From Lachnospiraceae bacterium (GTDB lineage: Bacteria > Bacillota > Clostridia > Lachnospirales > Lachnospiraceae), in the NCBI GenBank assembly GCA_003535955.1, contig DPZM01000305.1, forward strand, positions 1-5,150: a stretch of 5,150 nt of DNA. The letters run 5' to 3'. How positions within the stretch are numbered: position 1 is the stretch's first letter; every line of letters starts with the position of its first letter. A model generated the notes under the pieces. It saw nothing but the letters and a program-made list of their open reading frames with translations. It ran no database searches and was not told the origin of the DNA. The position numbers were made by a program, and so were the translations under genes. This document shows positions 1 through 5,150 of this stretch, piece by piece.

Positions 1-184
1 TACCTGCCAGCAGTGCATTGCTATGGATCTTCGAAGGGTCCGTGACTATGGATACAAGCTGGGTGATAAGGGATACGCCTGCCAGCTCGAAGAGGGCACC
101 GATGAAGAGACCGATGCACAGAAGGACCGACTGTAGCTTCTGCCTGGGGGAGAATATATAATTGATTTTTTTTAAAATACTCAT
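1..184 (-). CDS. ABC transporter, fused permease/ATPase type, N-terminal fragment (cut by window edge)
   Basis: The minus strand has an ATG at 182-184 opening a frame that stays open for 61 codons to the left edge. The protein starts MSILKKINYIFSPRQK. A hydrophobic helix follows at about residues 19-45, containing LFELAGVSLITQLVS, and then a short polar stretch with TDPSK near residues 49-53. This order of a positively charged start, first transmembrane helix with a Glu-Leu-x-Gly-Val-Ser-Leu turn, and N/D-P-x-K after the helix is typical of the first membrane segment of MsbA/PglK-like exporters, which flip lipid-linked oligosaccharides using ATP. The ATPase domain lies outside the window, so the family call rests on this short N-terminus alone. 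A GGAG ribosome binding site sits six bases upstream. The gene follows the AsnB-like gene by 53 bases in the same direction, which fits an export step in the same operon. A different open frame at 21-206 overlaps this one and is a shadow. Confidence 0.72.
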   Translation of the reverse strand, partial: MSILKKINYIFSPRQKLQSVLLCIGLFIGALFELAGVSLITQLVSIVTDPSKIHSNALLAG

Positions 185-190
185 ATTTTA

Positions 191-196
191 CTCCGC
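191..196 (-). promoter_or_regulatory. Ribosome binding site of the ABC transporter gene
   Basis: The minus strand reads GCGGAG here, followed by the six-base spacer TAAAAT and then ATG. This sets the start of the ABC transporter at 184 and argues against the competing frame that starts at 206, upstream of this site. Confidence 0.7.
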
Positions 197-237
197 TCAG
201 CGTCATACGAATTCGTCCGAACCATCACAGTACCGGT

Positions 238-2115
238 TCACAGCCTGTTAAGTACATTCTTCTCCCACAGATAGGGATAGAGCGCGCTCCATGCCTGTTC
301 ACCCTGTGAAAAAGTTGCGGCCGGATCCCTTAAGACCCGTATAACTTCCTCAGCTACCGCATCGGGATCGATCAGGCTGCAGTTTTTAAAGGAGGATGAT
401 GAGATCATATCCTTAAAGTAATCCATGAGGGGACCCTGCATCCACTCAACTATCGGAGTGTTGAATCCTATCTTGGTCCGCCTGTAGGCTATGGCTTCAG
501 GCATGTAGGGTGCCATGGCATCCCTCACTATTGATTTGGAATAGCCGCCGTGGAGCTTGCTCTTCCAGCCAAGCGACATTGCCAGAGTCACTATGCGGTG
601 GTCCATGAAGGGCATCCTTATCTCAACGCTGTTGGCCATGCTGTAGCGGTCGTAATTACGCAGAAGGGTCGGAAGGATAGTTTCATGGGATGAGGCGTAC
701 AGGATCTTATTGAGCGCATCCATGCTTTCATATGCCGGATTGCCTGCTGCCCTTACTCTCTTATAGGACTCCTGACCGCTTCTCAGTTTATCCTTCAGGG
801 ACCTCTTAAGATAGTTAAGACATACCGACATCTTGCTCGTATTTTTAAGGGATATGTTGCTCCCGTCCTTCGGAAAACTCCCTATATAAGCGTCAAGGAC
901 CATATCACGTTCCCTGCGGCTGTGTGTATTCTTAAGCGCATGTATGAAATCAAAAGTATAACCGCCAAAGAGCTCATCCGCTCCATGGCCGTCTATAGTC
1001 ACGATCGTATGATCCTTTCTTAAGGCCCCGTAGAGGATCATCATCGGAATTGGGCTGGTAAGATATACATCCTCAAATAAATATATAAAGTCATCCAGCT
1101 TATCTATCGCCTTTGCAGGGTTGATCTCGACAAATGTTGACTTTATCTTAAGATACCCGGTTACCTTTTCGGCATAAGCGGATTCATCCATGGTCGTTCC
1201 GGGGAAGGTGGCCACATAGGCATGCTGCCAGTCTTTATTCATTCTTATATCGGAATCAGAGCCTGCCAGATGAGCCATGGAGCATATGGTTGCCGAAGAA
1301 TCAAGCCCGCCCGAAAGTGCCGTCCCTATTGTTACGTCGCTTCTCATCCTCAGCTTGCAGGCATCAAGAAAAAGGGCTCTGAACATTTCCACCTGCTCTT
1401 CATACGCAGCCGGAACCTTAACGAGATTGTCGAGCGTATCCCACCACTTTGTTATCTTCATTCCGGCCCTGTCCGCATAGGCATACGACCCTGCGGGAAA
1501 TCTTTTGATCCCTTCTATAACGCATTCATCCGTACCCTCATAATATACGATCCTGTTCGGATCGGTAACAAGGGGTTTATTGGGCTTAACCTCCTTCATC
1601 ATGGGAGTTATGACCTTCATCTCTGAGCCGAATGCTATCGCGGGACCGTCTTCCGTACCCTCAAATTCCGTATAGAAAAGCGGCTTAACGCCGAACCTGT
1701 CACGGGAAACAAAAAGCCTCTCCTCTTCCCTGTCCCATATCATGAATGCCCACATGCCGTTGAAGCGGTCAAGACATTTTTCTCCCCATTCCATATATGA
1801 GGCAATAAGGACTTCCGAGTCGGAATCACTCCTGAATTCATAACCCTTTCCCTTAAGTTCATCCCTAAGTTCCAGAAAATTATATATCTCTCCGTTAAAA
1901 ACAAGGACATATCTTTCCGTGGAATAGGGATAGGTCATGGGCTGCCTTCCGCTCTCCGTAAGGTCAAGGATGGCAAGCCTTCTGTGGCCGAGTGTTGTCC
2001 CCTTCTCCTGCCACAGGCCTCTTCCGTCAGGACCCCTGTGAGCCATACGGTCCACACATTTATCTGCAAGACCTCTGTCAGTTTTATTGTTGATAACACC
2101 AAATATTCCGCACAT
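238..2115 (-). CDS. asnB: AsnB-like glutamine-dependent amidotransferase (asparagine synthetase family), 625 aa
   Basis: This is a class II glutamine amidotransferase fused to an adenylating synthetase domain. It should release ammonia from glutamine and pass it to an acyl-adenylate. The start chosen is the ATG at 2113-2115, because it puts the nucleophile Cys at position 2 (MCGIFG). A longer reading from TTG at 2145 would bury that Cys behind ten residues. Glutaminase motifs: HRGPDG (26-31), LGHRRLAI (42-49), FNGEIYN (73-79), SDSEV (98-102), RDRFGVKPL (138-146) and FGSE (162-165). Synthetase motifs: the PP-loop SGGLDSS (268-274), DGHGADELFGGY (375-386), RYSMANSVEIRMPF (490-503) and a conserved Lys at 527. 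The length is normal for AsnB. In the synthetase motif, His377 replaces the usual Glu of S-G-E-G-A-D-E. Paralogues in O-antigen loci are thought to amidate uronic acids, and the surrounding glycosyltransferases suggest the same here. Ordinary asparagine synthesis is not excluded. Confidence 0.93.
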   Translation of the reverse strand: MCGIFGVINNKTDRGLADKCVDRMAHRGPDGRGLWQEKGTTLGHRRLAILDLTESGRQPMTYPYSTERYVLVFNGEIYNFLELRDELKGKGYEFRSDSDSEVLIASYMEWGEKCLDRFNGMWAFMIWDREEERLFVSRDRFGVKPLFYTEFEGTEDGPAIAFGSEMKVITPMMKEVKPNKPLVTDPNRIVYYEGTDECVIEGIKRFPAGSYAYADRAGMKITKWWDTLDNLVKVPAAYEEQVEMFRALFLDACKLRMRSDVTIGTALSGGLDSSATICSMAHLAGSDSDIRMNKDWQHAYVATFPGTTMDESAYAEKVTGYLKIKSTFVEINPAKAIDKLDDFIYLFEDVYLTSPIPMMILYGALRKDHTIVTIDGHGADELFGGYTFDFIHALKNTHSRRERDMVLDAYIGSFPKDGSNISLKNTSKMSVCLNYLKRSLKDKLRSGQESYKRVRAAGNPAYESMDALNKILYASSHETILPTLLRNYDRYSMANSVEIRMPFMDHRIVTLAMSLGWKSKLHGGYSKSIVRDAMAPYMPEAIAYRRTKIGFNTPIVEWMQGPLMDYFKDMISSSSFKNCSLIDPDAVAEEVIRVLRDPAATFSQGEQAWSALYPYLWEKNVLNRL

Positions 2116-2133
2116 AAGTATTTCTATTATGTT

Positions 2134-2138
2134 CTCCC
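2134..2138 (-). promoter_or_regulatory. Distant GGGAG ribosome binding site candidate before the AsnB-like gene
   Basis: GGGAG is the only Shine-Dalgarno-like sequence between the upstream stop codon (2142-2144) and the ATG at 2113-2115. Its spacer is 18 bases, well beyond the usual 5-10. The spacer and start codon can form a weak 6-bp AU-rich stem, ACAUAA with UUAUGU, around a 9-base loop. Translation may depend on coupling to the glycosyltransferase that ends 26 bases before the ATG. Whether the site is used is uncertain. Confidence 0.35.
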
Positions 2139-2141
2139 GGT

Positions 2142-3305
2142 TCAATTATGTTTAATAAACGGTATCTTATCCCTTAAGCGATACTTAAGAACAGCCGTCA
2201 TTTCTTTTGCCTTAAGCGCCCTGTAGTTATACAGATATTTTGAAGTATCGTCCGTGTCAGGGGCCTGCCCCGGCTTTTGCGTATCATAAAGGAAGAAATC
2301 CTTGCCTTCCGTTTTATAATATACATTGGCATCCACAGGGCGCATCCTTCTTCCGAATGTCTCAAGTATCCTGTAGGGAAGGGGGGCCGGACTTAAAACA
2401 TATCTCTTATATCCTTCGGCCTGCTTACAGCCGTAGAGATCGATGGTCACTTCATTTCTTACAATTTCAGGCAGCCTGTCCGTAAGATGCATGTTCTCAA
2501 AGTATGCATCATACACAGAACCCGACCCGTCAAGGTCAGAGAAGTGAAGATCAACCTGGCCGAACTTCCTCATTCCTGCCAGGGGAACCTGAAGATCATT
2601 AACACATGAACTTGCATGCGTTCCTTCATCTCCGAAATTGGTCGTATATGAAACTCTGGGATATAAAAAGTAACCATCCTTGTCTATAAGATATTTAATA
2701 AAATACTTAAGCCATGACTTGTCCGACCATGACGAAATGTTAACGGGAACATTTACAGCCCCTATGTCATTATCCTTATTCTCTTCATACCATTCCCGAA
2801 AGCCCCTCCACATGTCACTAAGGAAGGCCTGGCCCCAGGAGGACGCCAGCTGCATATAGTAATTGTCATAGCCGTCATCTATCGCTTCAAAGGGTTCCCT
2901 TGCATGCACATTCAGGCGATGGTTGTATAATGAGACCCCGCATATCCTCTTATCGTTCCTGCTGTGGTTAAGGGCTGCCAGGGTAAACATATAGAATGAG
3001 GGTGATACATACAGATCATCCTCAAGTACTATTATCCCATCATATTCAAGAGCTATATCTCCGCATTTAAGAACATGTTCCCTGAGTCCTAAGTTCTTCT
3101 CCTGAAGCCTGACCGACTTGTCCCCATGGATCCACACATATTCATTTGCAATATTGGCCACATCACTGCTGTCACTCTTATCCACGCTTATAATAAGAGG
3201 AACGTTAAATCCCTCGGGATAATAAGCATTGTTGAGTGAATCAAGCAGTCTTTGCAATGCAGCTCCCCTGTTATAAGCAATCACAACGATCGCGATCCTG
3301 TTCAT
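2142..3305 (-). CDS. GT-A fold glycosyltransferase, GnT-I/GT13-like, 387 aa
   Basis: This is probably a nucleotide-sugar-dependent glycosyltransferase acting on the cytoplasmic side of the membrane. The N-terminus IAIVVIAYNRGAALQRLLDSL (residues 4-24) is the first beta strand and helix of a GT-A fold. IIVLEDDLYVSPSFYMF (91-107) contains Glu95-Asp96-Asp97, the likely metal-binding DxD equivalent. The pattern V-x-E-D-D-L-x-V-x-P-x-F is close to the one I recall from eukaryotic N-acetylglucosaminyltransferase I. SSWGQAFL (155-162) and TNFGDEGTHAS (222-232) resemble later segments of that fold. No signal peptide or membrane helix is seen. A ribosome binding site (AGGGG, 3313-3317) lies seven bases before the ATG. 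The gene follows the acyltransferase by 25 bases. Its TGA stop (2142-2144) overlaps a TTG that could extend the next gene, but that extension is unlikely. The donor and acceptor sugars cannot be deduced. The fold call is sound, while the GT13 affinity is from memory and less sure. Confidence 0.82.
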   Translation of the reverse strand: MNRIAIVVIAYNRGAALQRLLDSLNNAYYPEGFNVPLIISVDKSDSSDVANIANEYVWIHGDKSVRLQEKNLGLREHVLKCGDIALEYDGIIVLEDDLYVSPSFYMFTLAALNHSRNDKRICGVSLYNHRLNVHAREPFEAIDDGYDNYYMQLASSWGQAFLSDMWRGFREWYEENKDNDIGAVNVPVNISSWSDKSWLKYFIKYLIDKDGYFLYPRVSYTTNFGDEGTHASSCVNDLQVPLAGMRKFGQVDLHFSDLDGSGSVYDAYFENMHLTDRLPEIVRNEVTIDLYGCKQAEGYKRYVLSPAPLPYRILETFGRRMRPVDANVYYKTEGKDFFLYDTQKPGQAPDTDDTSKYLYNYRALKAKEMTAVLKYRLRDKIPFIKHN

Positions 3306-3330
3306 CTGTATTCCCCTCTGTTTATGATCC

Positions 3331-4053
3331 TTATCCCCGCTCAGCCTGATATTTTCCGATCAGTTTATCCACATCATCAAAAGCTCCATCCCTGACAAGC
3401 TCCATGATCTTCTTCTCATCCGACTTCCACCAACTGATGCCCAGCAGCGCTTCTATCCTGTCCCCGTCAAAGCGGTCCCGTATCTTACGGGCCGGGACCC
3501 CGCCATATATTGCATAGGGCTCAATGTCCTTCGTTACCACGGCTCCCGATGCGACAGCCGCCCCGTCTCCGATCGTGACCCCCTCTATAATGCATACGTT
3601 ATTTCCGATCCATACATCATTTCCGATCACCACCTGAACTTTACGGCTCTCATCAATGTATTTTTCATCTTTATAGGTATCCTTGCCGGTATAGGTGTAG
3701 CCATGTGTTTTTGCAGTCGAATAAAAGGCTGTATGCAGTGCGGCATGCCTTCCGTCCAGAGGATGGGACCCCAGTTCCGTTGTTATCCTCGAACCCAGAG
3801 CCGAATATTTCCCGATCACTGTATTTGCCAGATCGCATTCACGGTTCACCACTGTTCCGTAACCAACCCTTACATTGGATAAACAGGCTTTTTTACCGAT
3901 ATAGTTGCGTCCTTCAAGTACCGATCCCTTGTTAAGATAAGATCCCTGTTCCATGATACTGTGTGTTTTCAGCTCAAGCACAATGCGGACAAAGGGATAG
4001 CATATGTTTCTGTATATAGTTGAAAATATTTCTCTTAATTTTCTCTTTATCAT
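3331..4053 (-). CDS. Left-handed beta-helix acyltransferase (hexapeptide-repeat acetyltransferase), 240 aa
   Basis: This probably transfers an acetyl or similar acyl group from acyl-CoA to a sugar of the glycan. Hexapeptide-like repeats run from about residue 38 to 92 (for example LNKGSV, VLEGRNYIGKKA, VIGKYSALGSRI). They resume at about 140-176 with VVIGNDVWIGNNVCIIEGVT and then IGDGAAVASGAVVTKDI. The family ending YAIYGGVPARKIRDRF follows at about 180-195. Between the two coils a loop of roughly 45 residues contains GSHPLDGRH. His97 in it matches the position of the catalytic His in xenobiotic/O-acetyltransferases of this class. The C-terminal helix SWWKSDEKKIMEL is also typical. The start is the ATG at 4051-4053, and only a weak purine stretch (GAAAGCAGAAG) precedes it. 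The gene sits 32 bases after the GT2 gene and 25 before the next glycosyltransferase, in the same direction. The acceptor is unknown, and succinyl or another acyl donor is possible. Confidence 0.88.
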   Translation of the reverse strand: MIKRKLREIFSTIYRNICYPFVRIVLELKTHSIMEQGSYLNKGSVLEGRNYIGKKACLSNVRVGYGTVVNRECDLANTVIGKYSALGSRITTELGSHPLDGRHAALHTAFYSTAKTHGYTYTGKDTYKDEKYIDESRKVQVVIGNDVWIGNNVCIIEGVTIGDGAAVASGAVVTKDIEPYAIYGGVPARKIRDRFDGDRIEALLGISWWKSDEKKIMELVRDGAFDDVDKLIGKYQAERG

Positions 4054-4085
4054 CTTCTGCTTTCGGATTTAACGTCTGAGCACTG

Positions 4086-4946
4086 TTATTTCTTCTTGAT
4101 CAGGTCATATATAAACCTTTCAAAATATGCAAGCTCATAGCATATCCAAAATATACCGTCCTGGATGAAATTTGTTTTAAGATAATACTTGTTATATACC
4201 TTAAAGCTTGCGTAGAAGTTCGGGAATGCCTTTCTCTTGGAGGATGCGTAGGCCTTCTTAATGCTGGCCGAATGGAGATGGTCATATCTCTCCCTCGTCA
4301 GCACTCCCACCTTCCGGCCAATTTCCTTAAGCCTTCTTGCAAGGATTATCTCCTCCGCATAGAGGAAGGTCCTCTCATCGAAGCCCTCCACTGCCAGATA
4401 GTCCTTAACCCTAATGATAAAGAAAGAACCTTCGACAACACCTGCGTCCTCTATCCGGTTAGGTGAAGCCGCAAGTTTTTTCTTCATGTGTCTTTTGTCA
4501 AGATTAAACCATACAAGGAAGAGGCTCTCTATCATACCCATAAAGCCGGGAAGCCTCCAGACATTATAACCCTGATTGACCAAAGGCGCCATCACCCCGT
4601 AATCACGGTGGTTTGTCATATCCCTTATCATTGTTTCCAGCGTACTGGCGGATACGGCTATATCTGGATTGGCAACAAATATATACTCGGGCGAATAATG
4701 ACTAATGGCATATCTTATGCCGTAGTTATTCCCCCTGGCATAACCTCCGTTGGAAGGAGCCTGTATCACATCCACCTCTGATTTTCGAAAAGAACTCCTG
4801 AGATATTCGTAAGAGCCGTCAGTGGAGCGGTTATCAACGACTATGACCCTCTCAAGGCATTCGAAGTCCATTACCGACCTTGTCAGTTTCTCCGCCACCT
4901 TCATGTCATTGTAATTAAGGATCACCATTACGGCAGTGCTCTTCAT
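4086..4946 (-). CDS. Family 2 glycosyltransferase, WbbL/rhamnosyltransferase-like, 286 aa
   Basis: This is an inverting GT-A enzyme that probably adds one sugar to a lipid-linked glycan at the inner membrane face. Motifs in order: AVMVILNYND (5-14), IVVDNRSTDGS (35-45), the nucleotide-binding segment NGGYARGNNYGIRYA (66-80), and VANPDI (91-96) with Asp95 as the metal-binding position. Then come GSFFIIR (173-179), FDERTFLYAEEIILARRLKEIG (189-210, with Glu198/Glu199 at the catalytic-base region) and HLHSAS (223-228). This set is characteristic of WbbL-type rhamnosyltransferases, although substrate cannot be read from it. The C-terminal 27 residues are aromatic and basic (GIFWICYELAYF, ending KKK) and may touch the membrane. 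It is the first gene of the minus-strand set. An AGGAG ribosome binding site lies six bases before the ATG, and a possible promoter sits at 4972-4980. Confidence 0.92.
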   Translation of the reverse strand: MKSTAVMVILNYNDMKVAEKLTRSVMDFECLERVIVVDNRSTDGSYEYLRSSFRKSEVDVIQAPSNGGYARGNNYGIRYAISHYSPEYIFVANPDIAVSASTLETMIRDMTNHRDYGVMAPLVNQGYNVWRLPGFMGMIESLFLVWFNLDKRHMKKKLAASPNRIEDAGVVEGSFFIIRVKDYLAVEGFDERTFLYAEEIILARRLKEIGRKVGVLTRERYDHLHSASIKKAYASSKRKAFPNFYASFKVYNKYYLKTNFIQDGIFWICYELAYFERFIYDLIKKK

Positions 4947-4952
4947 CTTACA

Positions 4953-4957
4953 CTCCT
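4953..4957 (-). promoter_or_regulatory. Ribosome binding site of the leading GT2 gene
   Basis: The minus strand reads AGGAG followed by the six-base spacer TGTAAG and then ATG AAG AGC. This is a standard strong site and fixes the start at 4946. It contrasts with the divergent gene, which has none. Confidence 0.75.
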
Positions 4958-4971
4958 ATCCAAACAGTCCT

Positions 4972-4980
4972 AATCTAGCA
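4972..4980 (-). promoter_or_regulatory. Possible extended -10 promoter of the minus-strand operon
   Basis: The minus strand reads TGCTAGATT, a TGn extension plus a hexamer matching TATAAT at four of six positions. The -35 region at the 17-base spacing (TACTTG, 4995-5000) is poor. A start about seven bases downstream (near 4965) would give a leader of roughly 19 bases that includes the AGGAG site. The geometry is plausible but the match is weak. Confidence 0.35.
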
Positions 4981-5000
4981 TACCACAATTCAGGCAAGTA

Positions 5001-5009
5001 TGATATAAT
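5001..5009 (+). promoter_or_regulatory. Extended -10 promoter (TGATATAAT) of the divergent glycosyltransferase
   Basis: The plus strand carries TG-A-TATAAT, a perfect consensus -10 hexamer with the TGn extension. The sequence at the -35 position for a 17-base spacer (4981-4986, TACCAC) does not match TTGACA, which extended -10 promoters can tolerate. Transcription would begin at about 5015-5017, at the ATG of the next gene. The box lies inside the short palindrome ATGAT-ATA-ATCAT (5000-5012), which could be a regulator site or coincidence. Confidence 0.6.
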
Positions 5010-5016
5010 CATTTTT

Positions 5017-5150
5017 ATGGAAGATAAGAACAAAAAGCCCAATGTATCAGTAATAACCGTATGCCGTAACCCGGGCAGGGACATCATCAAGACCATGGAG
5101 TCTGTCCTTGCGCAGGATTATCGTGATTTTGAATATATCATACAGGACGG
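5017..5150 (+). CDS. Family 2 glycosyltransferase, N-terminal fragment (cut by window edge)
   Basis: An ATG at 5017 opens a frame with no stop to the right edge, giving 44 complete codons. The protein starts MEDKNKKP and continues into VSVITVCRNPGRD (residues 10-22), SVLAQDYRDFEYIIQD (29-44) and the start of a Gly codon. This is the first beta strand, helix and second strand of the GT-A nucleotide-binding domain in WcaA-like family 2 glycosyltransferases. The expected S-T-D-G-T would come next, outside the window. The start must lie near here, since the beta strand begins only nine residues later and there is no upstream in-frame ATG, GTG or TTG back to 4945. No Shine-Dalgarno sequence precedes it, and the -10 box ends only seven bases before the ATG. 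It diverges from the operon on the other strand and probably belongs to the same glycan locus. Confidence 0.85.
   Translation, partial: MEDKNKKPNVSVITVCRNPGRDIIKTMESVLAQDYRDFEYIIQD

Noticed and set aside
21..206. Minus-strand 61-codon frame with a closed stop
   Set aside because: It has a basic, His/Pro-rich composition with no family resemblance. It overlaps the ABC transporter frame, which has its own GGAG site and a typical first membrane helix.
207..216. Perfect palindrome ACGAATTCGT as an operator
   Set aside because: It is ten bases long, without a second copy or a nearby promoter, and could occur by chance in a 53-base intergenic gap.
219..239. GAACC/GGTTC inverted repeat as a terminator after the AsnB-like gene
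   Set aside because: The stem is only five base pairs with an 11-base loop, it overlaps the stop codon, and no U tract follows. Read-through into the ABC transporter is more likely.
1222..1626. Plus-strand 134-codon frame
   Set aside because: It is antisense to the well-conserved AsnB-like gene, shows no motif, and its composition is that of a reverse-complement shadow.
2116..2145. TTG at 2143-2145 as the start of the AsnB-like gene
   Set aside because: It has no ribosome binding site upstream and would place ten residues before the Cys that must be N-terminal for glutaminase activity.
4488..4781. Plus-strand 97-codon frame
   Set aside because: It lies opposite the conserved GT2 motifs with no recognisable domain or ribosome binding site.
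1..5150. CRISPR array, insertion sequence, tRNA/rRNA or phage genes
   Set aside because: I saw no spaced direct repeats, transposase motifs, terminal inverted repeats, tRNA-like folds or phage proteins. Nearly all of the window is accounted for by glycan genes.

Overview
The window looks like part of a surface-polysaccharide or glycan biosynthesis cluster from a Gram-positive anaerobe. A Lachnospiraceae-like member of the Clostridia is my best guess. This rests on moderate GC, frequent ATA, AGG/AGA and CTT-AAG codons, purine-rich ribosome binding sites, and gene content typical of these cell-surface loci. The taxonomic call is an inference and is not firm.

Five genes lie on the minus strand and read from right to left. 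They are a family 2 glycosyltransferase (4086-4946), a left-handed beta-helix acyltransferase (3331-4053), a GT-A glycosyltransferase resembling the eukaryotic GnT-I/GT13 fold (2142-3305), an AsnB-type glutamine-dependent amidotransferase (238-2115), and the first 61 codons of an ABC transporter of the fused membrane/ATPase, lipid-linked-glycan flippase type (184 to the left edge). The gaps between them are 25 to 53 bases and no terminator is evident, so they look like one operon. On the plus strand, diverging from a 70-base intergenic region, is the beginning of another family 2 glycosyltransferase (5017 to the right edge).

A consistent reading is that the glycosyltransferases build an oligosaccharide on a lipid carrier, the acyltransferase O- or N-acylates one sugar, and the AsnB-like protein makes an amide, perhaps on a uronic acid. 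The ABC transporter would then flip the product across the membrane. The two most notable details are the His that replaces the usual Glu in the synthetase motif of the AsnB-like protein, and a perfect extended -10 box placed so that the divergent glycosyltransferase mRNA would start at or next to its ATG (leaderless). I see no mobile element, CRISPR array, RNA gene or clearly new system. There is no gene-free stretch longer than 300 bases.
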